From Anaeramoeba flamelloides (Eukaryota > Metamonada > Anaeramoebidae), in NCBI GenBank assembly GCA_027625915.1, contig JANTQA010000019.1:997001-1061000 (forward strand): 64,000 nt of DNA. Reading direction: 5' to 3'. Shown one piece after another: positions 35,780 through 47,091 of the stretch (within the stretch, counting starts at the first letter, position 1; every line of letters begins with the position of its first letter). Below the pieces are notes generated by a model. The model saw nothing but the letters and a program-made list of their open reading frames with translations. It made no database searches and was not told the DNA's origin. A program made the translations under genes and the position numbers.

Positions 35780-38700
35780 ATGACAATTAAAATTTTTTTC
35801 GTTTCTCTCGTATTTTTGACTCTTGTTTTTGGACAGTCACCTTCTTGTCTTGATGAGTCTGGTAATTTTGTTGATTGGTGGATTATTTACAAATACCCTG
35901 TAAATTCTGGTGCTGATGCTGAAGGGTACGGTTATGCGTATGGTGACGCAAATTCGCCTACAATTGTACCTACAGGCAAAAGGGTAGATCAAAATTTGGA
36001 TGGTGCTTTAGGTAGCACCTTTAAACAAGCGTGGAACAACAAAGGCTCAAGCTCTGTTGGCTGGCTTTTTTATAATGATCAAATTGAATCCGAACTTGAC
36101 ACAACCTCAATGGGTAACTCTTTTTCTTTTTATTTCATACTTTTTTTTTTTTGAAAATTTTTTTTTTTTTTCACAAAAATGCTAATCACCAAAATTTTGA
36201 ATCAAAAGGTTTTTAATTTGTTAATTGGTGTTTGTCAGTGTGTCTTGAAATTGATCGATTTAATTGAAAGAATTAAGGAAAAAGAAAAGCCATAAATAAA
36301 AACAAATTTTTTTTTTATTAATTTCGATCGTTTTAAGAAAAAGAGTGAATAATTTCCTTTCTTGCATGGATCGAAAATTATTTAGTGAGTTTCAAGAAAA
36401 AAAATGATTTTGGTTACTCATTGAAAACATTCAGAGTGAAACCAAAGAACCACCAGTCACACAATCCAAAAAAGTCAATTTTTTTTAAAAAATATCCTAA
36501 AAATCATCCACTTTCGACCAAAACCCTACAATGCAAAAATTCTTTCCTATTCAATCTCTACACAAATTTTCATTACTGGTATTTGCCTAATGCTGATAAA
36601 TTCAAAAAAACAATTCAAAAAGTTCCACTTTTAAGACACAAACTTTCAACGAAATTTAAGTACAAAAAAAAATCTCAAATTAAAAGCACATTTTTTATAT
36701 ACTGATAAATTCAAATAAGTGTCTGAAAATTTTTACTTCACTTTCCATTTTTAAATTTTTAAACAAAAGATTTGAATAAAGTATTATATTGCTTTAAATC
36801 TTAATTAACATTGTAAAATTAGTTGTTCTTCCAAATACGAAGTTCTAAAGAACTTTTTGAAAACTTGAGTTGATAAATTTACAAAAATGGAAATTGAATA
36901 AAAAGTTTATCACAAGTGCTTTAATTTATCTGTATTTTTTTTTTAACTCAAATTATTTGACTAGAATCCTCATTTACTGCCTAAATTTTGAGCTTTAATT
37001 TGAAATTGTTTTGTATACCTTAAATTTGGAACAAGGTTTGTGCCTTAAAAGTGGGGCTGGCTAAAACACAATTTTTACTTCAATTTTCATTCTTCTAAAT
37101 GCTGATAATTTCTATTCTTTCAAAACATTTCATTTCAAAGAACATTTCGAAAGCCAACTTATTTTACAAAGTTTCTCAGCATTTAAACCAATAAAATTCT
37201 TTATTCAAAGCTAAGAGTAAAAAAATAGAAAAAAATGGAAATTGAAGAAAAAACTTTCAGATATTTATTTGAATTTATCATTAAATAGTAAAAAATTTTG
37301 ACTTCATTTTCCCATATTTTTCTTTTACGAAAATAGAGTTTTCAAACAAAGTAGGTTGTAATTTATGAATCTATATTCAAAAGGAAAAGAAAATGAAAAT
37401 GAAGTGAAAATGTTTCCCATTTATTCGGCAAATACCAGTATTAAGCATTCTTTTAAAGAATGTTCAAATTCAAAAGTTTTGATCTTTGCATAAAAATTAC
37501 CAAAATAGAAATAGAACAAGAATCAGAATTAAAAATGAAAACAGAAAAAGAAAAAGAAACGAAAACTTAAACAGAAACATTTTGAATAATTTCCTAAAAA
37601 ATTCCAACAGAAAAGTGTATTTTGTTTATTCTTTTTTGAATATTCATTTAGGGTTATCCGAATTATATTTCATTGGATATTACCTTTGTGACTAACAACA
37701 TATTTATTATATTTAAGAGAATTATTAGTTTCTCAAAATTGTTAAAAATTTAAAAATTTTGGTTTTACATTTCTCTAAATTTTCCAATTTGAGAAAAATA
37801 TGCTCAGATTTCTTTCCAAATCCAAAATTTCCCTTGAAAAGGTTGGAAAACCAAAATACTCAAATATCTAGCTTATCCACCTTCTTTTCAAGTATTATAT
37901 AGTTTTTGGTACTTTTATAAATCTACTTGAAAATATAACCTGGGGAGACCCTGGTTGTAAAAGTTAAAAAAAATTCATTTTAAATTTTACCTTTATTTAC
38001 TTTGGGAAATCTAAAAGATTATCTGATCAAAAAGAATTTAAATTCAAATCTCAAAATTTGACAAATTTTGAATTTCCTTCAACAAATAATGTTTTAAATT
38101 CATTACCATTGTTGGAAAACGGTTTGGATTTTTTTTAAATCATTACCATTGTTGGATAAGAGATTGGATTTCGATTGTCTCTGAACCTAAATTTTGGATA
38201 GTAATTCAGTGGACAATGATTATTGTGAACGTTTTCTTTTGCCATGGAAATGTTTTTTCATCTTTATTTGTGGGTGTCTAATTCCAATTAAAAACAAACA
38301 ATTATTCATTTTCTAATATATGCCTATAAACCAACATTGAAAACTGATTATAGTTTTTTAAAAAAAGGTAATAGTAGAGATTGTTAATTTACGCATTTAA
38401 ATCAAAGTTACGTTTACTTTTAGGAATCCAAGCAAGTCCGTTAATAAGCGACTTTCTGTTGGGAACTTTTTGAGATCTTTTGATTTTTTTTTTCATTTTT
38501 TTTTTTTTTTTTTTAATTTTTGAAATGAGACAATTTTTATCTAAAAAAAGAATCAAACCAAATCGTTACGTTGGCCAATATAACCATTTATATAAAAACT
38601 ACAAATTGAACTCATTTGAATTGGATCGATTTTGCAATTAAAGAAAACAATTTACTTCAAAGAGAAAAAATCTTTGCATTTGAAAATCTAAAACAAGAAC

Positions 38701-40118
38701 AGATTCATTTTCCTTTTTTTTAAACAAACTTTTGAATTACCAGACGAGTTCTTTGTAATATTAAAAATTAATTTTGAAAAATTCGAGTCTTTGATGAGAT
38801 AATGGAAACCTTTGAATATTTACGATTCTTTCTTTTAATTTTTTTTTTTTTGGACGAAAAAAAGAAGTACACTTTCACATTATCATTTTTAAAGATTAAG
38901 CCACTTCCTGGGGTGTGAATAAAATTTAAGGTAGGTGGATAACACCTTTAAATCATTGAAGATTAATCTAGATATTTTAAAATAATGTCACTCAAACCGT
39001 TTAAAAGAGTGAATCAAATGATTTGATTTACACTTCATAAAAGTTTTAGAAAAACTCTCAAAACTTTTTTAAAATTTTAGTACTCAATTTTTTAAAATGG
39101 CTGTATTTTTTTTTCCAAACTAATTTTTTTTAATAATAAAATTCTTTGAATATCTATTTATCTTTTTGAATGAAAATATTGATCTTTAATATTTTCCAAA
39201 TAAATTCTAATAAAAATAAATTATTTATAAAGATATATATATATATATATATATATGAGATATTGAAAGTTTTTTCTGTTCATATTATTAATTACAATCA
39301 CCACTTTTTAATTGAAAAAATAACAAACTAAAAAATAAACAAACCAACAATAAATAAATAAAAAAAAAATTAAAAAATAACAAATTAAAGCACACTCAAA
39401 AGGGGCTGTGATTTGGGACGAGCAAACAGCAGCATGGATTATCCATTCTCTGCCCAAGTTTCCACCACCAACAAGCCACCCATATTCCATTCCAGATTCT
39501 GGTGATGTTTATGGACAAACATTTTTCTGTGTGTCTATGAACTTTAAAGATGTTGACGACATTGGCCTTTCCTTACGTTATAGACGTGCACTAACATTTG
39601 ATTATAATTTTCCATCTTCATATGTTTCAAGTTTACCAAACATCCATAAGACAATATATGACGATTATATTGACGGCCCAATTACTCTTACGCAGCATTT
39701 CAGTACGATCAAGAATGTGGATTTTGTCTCATTTGCAAAAACCAAGGAATGGGCAACGGACTTGGGATTGACAATATACGAAGATCTTGTACAACCTGAA
39801 CTTGGGATCGATGCAGCATGGCAAACATGGACAAACGGTGCTGGCGGCAAGCAACCATCATTTTGCAAATCCAACGGTTACGAATGGGATTCGGTGAACA
39901 TCCTCTATGTACAAATTGACGATTCAATTACATGGAAGCAAACCAAAGACCATGCAAAATGGGGGGTTTCACTTACACCGGGCAGGGACTATGTTTGTTT
40001 CTCAGGAATAAACCGAATGGATAGTCAAATGAGTAGAGGCGGCGGTGCAGTTTGTTTGAAACACGATGGAATTTATAATTCCTTTAAAGGATTTATTCAA
40101 GAGCGTGACTATTGTTAA
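35780..40118 (+). CDS. DNASE2: Deoxyribonuclease II, secreted/lysosomal acid DNase
   Basis: Cuts double-stranded DNA in acidic compartments without metal, here probably phagosomal or lysosomal DNA from prey. Exon 1 (35780-36113) begins with a signal peptide (MTIKIFFVSLVFLTLVFGQS), then DWWIIYKYP, GWLFYNDQ and ...TTSM plus G before donor GTAACT. Exon 2 (39391-40118) begins after TTAAAG and restores AHSKG, the first catalytic His motif (His113). It continues with HSLPKFP, GQTFFCVS, the second active-site motif DHAKWGVS (His299), RDYVCFSGINRM and RGGGAVCL, and ends YC-TAA. The total of 353 residues and the His spacing match animal DNase II (about residues 115 and 295). It looks intact. The 3277-bp intron falls one codon before the catalytic motif. 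Confidence 0.97.
36625..37062. mobile_element. Palindromic MITE A, copy 5, split by element D-like sequence
   Basis: The left arm (TTCCACTTTTAAGACACAAA at about 36631) and right arm (GTTTGTGCCTTAAAAGTGGG at about 37035) belong to MITE A. They are separated by ~280 bp of D-type sequence instead of the usual ~40 bp. It lies inside the DNase II intron. Confidence 0.65.
37280..37485. mobile_element. Small palindromic element D, intronic copy
   Basis: ACTTCATTTTCCCATATTTT near 37302 pairs with GAAAATGAAAATGAAGTG near 37388. The outer flanks match the D element at 2035-2212. Related fragments precede it at 36720-37270. Confidence 0.55.
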
Positions 40119-40260
40119 ATTTATTTGTGATTGATCCTTGCATCCTTCTTATTATTCCTTCCTTTTTTCTCTTTCTCTTTCTCTTTCTCTTTCTCTTTTT
40201 CTTTCTCTTTCTCTTTCTCACTCTTCTTCTTCTTCTTCCCCTTCTTTTTTTTTTTTTTTT
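40119..40260. repeat. Polypyrimidine (CTTTCT)n tract after DNase II
   Basis: From 40160 to about 40262 the + strand is almost pure C/T: repeated CTTTCT units, then CTT units and a T run. It begins within ~45 bp of the DNase II stop, so it probably lies in the 3' UTR or just beyond. It could form triplex DNA. Confidence 0.85.
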
Positions 40261-40445
40261 TTTGAGAGTTTACTAAAATTGGGAAAATTAAAATTTTTTT
40301 CAGAATTTAAACATTAAATAGGAACATTTAAACATTTAATTTTTCAAAAAAATAAATAAACTATTTTTCAGGAATAATACCCTTTTAAAGTTTAATTAGA
40401 GGAATTAAAAAATATCCTCTTCATTAAATATTTTTTTAACAATTT

Positions 40446-40988
40446 AAACTTTGTTTCAGTCAAAGAGGTATCCAAAAAAAAACATTTTTTATAAATATCA
40501 ATTATTTTTTATAATTGAACTTTGAATAGAAAATAAGAAATAAGTAGAATAATACACATCCAGAGAATAGTTGGTACCTGTAGGAATAAAAACTAATCAA
40601 TCAAATAGATTTTCTTAAAAATTTCAAAACTAAAATTCTTAGTGTTTCTATTGAAGAAAAAGATAATAATGATTATTTTGATCTTCAATTGAAAATCGAA
40701 TAAAATTCCAATTGAAATCAATAGAATTTCTCTACAATGATTTTCACTTTTTAAATAACATTATAATAACACGTTTTTATCAAGTGGCTATCTCTTGAAA
40801 TAAAAAAAAATTGAACAACAATTATAAGTAAAAAAAAAAAATTTAAAAAAAAAAAAAAAGCAAAATAAGAAAAAAATATTTAAATTTTAAAATTTCCAAA
40901 ATTTATTTTTCTTCTAATATCGATACAAACAAGTTAAAAATATTTAATTCATACCCATTACTGGGTTACTTTGATTGGAAAATAGATT
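40446..40988. mobile_element. TIR element C, copy 2
   Basis: Left end GTTTCAGTCAAAGAGGTA and right end GGGTTACTTTGATTGGAA are worn forms of the 27-bp ends at 1821-2539. The interior matches that copy but lacks nested element D. Confidence 0.7.
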
Positions 40989-42628
40989 ACTTTTTCAACC
41001 AAAAAATGTGATTTTTTTTTTTTGATTTTTTTTTTAATTTAATAGTAAATATATACAAAAAAATCTAATAATTTATTTTTCAAACACATTTATCATAGAT
41101 TTGTAGGACGAATTTGAAATATATATATACATAGTCATAATATAATTTACCTTTAATCCCAACATATTTAATATAACAAGAATAATAATAAAAAATAACA
41201 AGAGTTTTATTTGAAAAGGGTATTTAGGATTGAACAAGCTTATTTTATCTACTGCAAGGTAGAAGAAAATTTAGTCGTAAAATCGGTTATTGTAACCTTA
41301 TTTCATTTCCAACTATCACTTGTTCATATTGCTGTTATATTTTAAAAATTCTTCTTACAATTCAATACCAGATATTGAGGAATTATTGTCACTCTATATT
41401 TCTCCTAAATCACAATATTAAATTCTGTATTCAAAATTTTATTTAATATTAAATCAATTTTAATTATTATGAACTCTTTTTTGATGTTGAAAGGGTGAAA
41501 TTGTGAGTTAAAATACTCTTTAAAGAGATCCATAATCTCATTTAATTTATCTACTAAGAATTTCTTTTATAAAAAAATTGGAAATTTTCAAGAATTCCAA
41601 TAATTTTCAAAATTAACTTTCTTGGATCATAGTAAAATTGATTTTGGTTTTTCAAAATTTCTATTTCAAATCTGAAAAAAAATAAAACAATTCCTCAATC
41701 TGTTCTAAATATTGTTTTTAGTTCCTTTTACAAAATTAAAATATTTTTAAAATTTGAACTTGGGCTTGAAAATCCAGTAAAGTCTTCATTTTTACAAAAT
41801 TTTTCAAAAATCATAATGAAATTATTTTTTTGATTTTTTTTGGGTGTTTTTCAACTTTACAATGAGTAATTTTTTATCTAATTTATTCAGAATAAAAATT
41901 CGTTTTGAGAAGTGAATAAAAAACAACACAAGAACTAAATACTCTTAAGGGTGGGTATTTGGTTCTTAATTCATTGATATTTTGAAAAAATTTATAATTG
42001 GTAATTGGATTTGCTTTAAAACTTTTCTAAATTTTCTCAATTTTTTAAGAAAAACTTTTTTTGCTTGTCATTATTTTGAGAATTTGGCTATTTTTTCAAA
42101 TGCCTTTGTGTTTCTCTTTCATTTTTCGGATTTGGTTATCAACAATTGAACTTTTAGATGACCAAAATCATCTTTAATTACTGATTTTTGAATTATAAAT
42201 AAGAATAATTTTTACTTCAATATCAATTTACCTTTTCTAATCGAGATCTTAAATTTTATACTTATTTCTTTGAGAATTCTATTTATAAAAGAAAGATTAA
42301 AATGAAGGAAAAAAATTTTTTCCCTTTATATTTCAAATACTAATATTGTTTATTGTCGGTTTCTTGATCATGTAATTTATAAGAATTGGAGATAAAAAAA
42401 ACTTCTTTTTTTTTTGAAATAAGGATTTACCTTTTCTTCAAGTGATATTTAAACAAGAGCAATACAAAAATGAAAAAAACTCGAAAGATCCTTTTTAATA
42501 TCCAAAAAGACAAAAATAAATCAATACTTATGTCTAGCGCAATCTCGTCTCTTACTTTTTTCTGATACTTTTCGAAATCAAAACCAATTTTATTTTTTTC
42601 ATTTTTCTTTTTGGTAATAATAAACAAG
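40989..42628. other. Region between element C and importin alpha
   Basis: No gene was recognised. It should contain the importin alpha promoter. A minus-strand frame at 42427-42747 overlaps the importin start antisense and is taken as a shadow. Confidence 0.4.
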
Positions 42629-45600
42629 ATGTCAAGCCACTTTAAATTAAAACAAAAACAAAGAACACAATCATTTAAAAAAACAATGACTCGAGAACGA
42701 TCTGTCAGCAAACGAAGGCAATTTATAATACAGCTCTCAAAAAACAAAAAAGAACAAAATTTGTATCGACGAAGGCAAAAATTGCAAAATGATTTTTTAA
42801 AAAGCCAGCTTCAGAATTTTGAAAATCAAAATGGCAATACGCCAGCCTTAATAAAGTTACACCTTCAAAAAAATGATTTGGTTTCTGTTAGCAACCTCAT
42901 CAAACAACTTGAAGAGAAATTAGGATCTGTGGATGAAATCCGCGAAATTGCACAACAATTAGAAGAAGAAGATCTTTATCCTTTTTTGATCTCCTTAATT
43001 GAAAAGGACTCAAACGTTGTTTTGTGTTTGAATTCTTTATCCATCCTTACTTCGGTTGGATCAACAATACCAAAAATGTTTCCTTATTTTATTGAGCAAG
43101 GGCTATTGGACAGGTGTTTGCAAGTCCTAAAAATAGACTCTCTCCAATATAATTCACTTCGCTGTATTGGGCATATTGGTTCGATTTATTTTTTTTCTTT
43201 TTCTTTTTCGTTTTCTTTGTTATGTTATGATTATTTTGCAAGATTTAGTAATGTCTTTTTTAAAGGTCTAGTAACATATTTTTTAAAGCTCAATTGTTTT
43301 CTCATTCATTCAATTTTCAAGGAATTACTTGCAATAATTTCTTTTCAAATCACCAAAAGAGTTGCTTTAATATTCGTTAACTTTTGAAAATTATTTTTGT
43401 TTATCGTGTTCTTTTAAGGACTACGTTTTGACACCTGAAGAGTGTTTAGTTATTGTGTTATTTTTTATTCACTTCTCAAAAAGCAGTTTCGTTCTGAATA
43501 AATTGAACAAAATATTAATTCCCCTTTTGTTTCAAAAGTTAAAAAACAAAAAAAAAAATATTATAAAACAGATTTTTGAAAAATATTGTAAAAATGAATG
43601 ACTTTACTGGATTTTCAAGCCCAAGTTCAAATTTTAAAAAAATTTCAAAGTTGTAAAAGGAACTAAAAACAATATTTAGAACAGATTGGGGTATTGTTTT
43701 ATTTTTTTTTTAGATCTGTAATGGAAATTTTGAAACACCAAAATCAAATTTACGTATGATCCTAGAAAGTTAAAAGGTTAAAATAGTTGGAAATTTTGAA
43801 AATTTTCCTTTTTGTTGTAAAAAAAATTCTCAGTAGGTTAATTTAACTAATATTAGAGAACTCTTTCAAGAGCATTTTGATTCACAATTTCACCCATTTC
43901 AACAAAAAACATCAAAAGTTAAATAAAAAACGAAAAAATTCTTTGGTTTTTTCAAATTTCATCTTTATCTAATACAAAAAATTAAAAAATTTGAAAAAAA
44001 CTTTTCAAAAATTTGCTGATAGATTAAAAAATCATGCAATAAAGAGTACCACTCTTTTAAGGGATAATATGACCTTTCCAACCCTACCTTAGAAATTTAT
44101 AAGAAAACCTAGAAATTAATTTTCTTTGTTAAAATTTTATCCTTTTATACAAACCATAAAATGGTTATGAAAGGCTATCATAAACTGTAAAATTTATAAA
44201 ATAAGAAAGGAATTTATTTTATTCAATTTTTTCACTGTTTAACAAAGAAAAACAAACTAATTCATCAAATAAACACAGATTAATGTGGATCTTCAATAGA
44301 CACAAATTACAAAAGTCCGTGTTTAAACTATTTAAAAGTAATGATTGAAAAATACTTAAAAGTTTGGGTAATTTCTTTTCTTGAGAAATTCAATTGTTAT
44401 CTTTGTTTACTACAAAAAAAAAATATCTCTTATTGTGGAAATAAAAATCGAAAATTTTATCTTTTGATATGACAAAAATTGAATTGTCCATTTCGCAAAA
44501 TACAATTTTATCAGAAAAAATTAATACCCATTTCTTTTAAATTTTCACGGTAGTGCTGTGGTGGCTGTATGAAAAAAAAATATATAATAATAATAATAAT
44601 AACAACAACAATAATAAAGATTAGAGGTTTTGATGATAACATATATTATCATGATATTAACAATTAAATTGTAATAAAGTTAAAAAATCGCGATTAGTCC
44701 TACTTTATCACGAAAAATCCTTTTATAGCGATATTCCACATTATCGCTTTAAAATAAAAATTGCAATAAAATAAAAAATTATTTTTTTGAAATCACCTTA
44801 AAAAAAATACTATTGACTTTTACAAAGCCTTGAGACTTTTACAGCGTATTTCCTCTTTAAAAATGTTAGAAAATGTTTGTAAGGGTTGTGAATTGTTTTC
44901 ATGTGTTTGAAAGTTTTGAAAGACAGAAAACTTTTTATCAACGGAATGAGTTTGGTTTATAGTGGAAAAAAATTTTTTTTTCTTTTTACAAAATATAAAA
45001 TCTCAAACGAATTTTATCATCAAACTAATAATAACCCATTTCAACAATATATTTGAATATCAAATAGATAGTGTTTTTTAAAAATGTAGTTATTACCTTC
45101 ACAGGTTTAAATAACCAAAAAGAAGAAAGAGGTAATTTTCCTTCTTATTGGTGATCGATCAAACAAAAACCTCTATTATTCTGATTACGTATGTCTGCCC
45201 AATACCAAGATCAGAGAAGAAGAAAAAGAAGAAGAAGAAAACAATTGTACAAAAAATCTTAATAATTGGTGATAATATGGCTAGGTTGTTGTGGAAGCTT
45301 TTGAAAAGTTTACCAACCCCTTTTAGCTTTCTGAGAATATTGAAAATCTTTTAACCCAAGAACACAATCTTTAAAGAACAGCTAAAGGGTTGGTTGTTTT
45401 AGAAGGTCTTTTATTCAACACAATTTACATCACCATGATTGACTGAGAAAATATTTATTTCTCTTTAGTTCTTATTGTTGTTGATCTAAAATGATCGATA
45501 TATTTGTCAACCAAATCACAAGAAAATACAACAAAACTCTTTGCTCTGATCCTTGATTGAATCAAGTATCTTTTTTGTTGTTTTTCAAAGAATAACTGTT

Positions 45601-47055
45601 TTTTCACATAATCTATTTTTTGATCAAAAAAAAATTCTTATAAAAATATTACTGGATTATCCCCCAAACCCATCAACTATTATATTGCGATTACTTTTTT
45701 AATCACGATATTTTGGCATTTATCACGATATTTAATTAATTATCGCGGTTTTATGGGATACCGCGATTTGTTAGAAATTATCGCGATTTTTGTAACTTTA
45801 TCGTGATTTGATAAAAATAATCACGATTTTTGTAACTTTATCGTGACTTAAGCATAGATATCATCATTTCCTCTATTTATTATTTGTACAACCGTTTTAA
45901 AAATGTGAGGGCTTATTTTTTTTTTTTATGAGATTGTCAGAATTAAAACTTTTTTGAAGTATTCTATTTTAAAAAATCTGAAAAAAATTTCAGATTTAAA
46001 ACTGTTTTAAATTTTTCCATTTTAATAAATTGGGGAATCAACCTTTAAAGCGGTGTAGAGATTGTAGTAATAAGAAAGCACCTTTTTTTTCAAAAAAAGT
46101 CCACAATTTATTCAAACAGAAAAATTTAAAACAGTTTTAATTCTCAAAATTTTTTCATATTTTATAAAATAGAAAAATTTAAAAAAATATCAATTCTGAC
46201 AACCTCATAAAAAAAAAAAGTATCCACTTTTTCAAAATGGTTGTATCGCGCTGTATGATCTTTTACTATTATAAAGAAATTATAAAAGGATACTGATCAA
46301 CACAAAACAAAAATTACACATTTAAACTTCTTCTTCGTAAAAATAGAGAGGGTTTTGTTATATACTCTTCATGATTTAAAGGTTGTTATATTTTCTCAAA
46401 TTTTGGAAAACTAAACGCACTTTCATAAAATACGAAAATGAAAATGCTAAATAATGATTTTTTTTTATTTTTTCATTTTTAATTTAATTTTTTAAAAAAT
46501 TTTTTAATAATTTTTATTATGGACTTTCTTTTCTGTAAAATTTATTCCGGAATAATAATCATAATATATATATATATCTTCTGTAATAACTTTTCGAAAT
46601 ATTTCGTCAGTAATATTTTACGTACTCATATCACATAATATAAATATTATGGAATCTTTTGAAATATTTACTTTTTTAAAAATTTAATTTTATGTATTTT
46701 ATTTTTGAAAAAAATTTTCTTTATTCTATTTGATTATATAATTAATGATTATCTAACAATAGTATCAAATCTTGAATACGATGAAGATTTTTCCTTATTA
46801 AAAATCATCATCCAACTTTTTATTGAAATTTTAGAAGAAACGCAAAAAATTAAGATCAAAAGGGAAACACTTTGGTGCTTTTCATGTTTTCTCTCAAAAA
46901 GGCCATTGCCAGACTTTAATGATGTAATTTTTATTTTTATTTGCTTTAAACTGATAATTCTGGATTTTTTTTTCTATTTTTCCGCAAAAATATTATTTTA
47001 CAATATTAATTAAACAAATTATTTGAATATTTCTGATTTTAACTCAAATCTATTG

Positions 47056-47091
<36 letters not shown>

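Larger units (their letters stand above)
36114..39390 (+). other. DNase II intron, 3277 bp, filled with repeat elements
   Basis: GT-AG (GTAACT ... AAAG), phase 1. It contains a split MITE A copy (36625-37060), several element D pieces (36535-37480), an (AT)n run at 39233-39256 and poly-T tracts. No gene lies inside; a basic frame at 37486-37695 is a purine-tract artefact. Confidence 0.85.
43179..46762 (+). other. Importin alpha intron 1, 3584 bp, repeat-filled
   Basis: Holds element T copy 2 (from 43414), a TATCGCGAT-bearing element (about 44645-45860) and a palindromic element J (45893-46250), then A/T-rich sequence to the acceptor CAATAG. The exon frames either side join cleanly without missing family sequence. 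Confidence 0.8.

Noticed and set aside
37486-37695. Basic Arg/Asn-rich frame in the DNase II intron
   Set aside because: Simple purine repeat (AGAAAC/AGAATC units), no conserved feature.
39308-39927. Three minus-strand frames across DNase II exon 2
   Set aside because: Shadows of the strongly conserved plus-strand coding exon.
42427-42747. Minus-strand frame over the importin alpha start
   Set aside because: Antisense to the basic N-terminal segment; hydrophobic content is a mirror of Lys codons.
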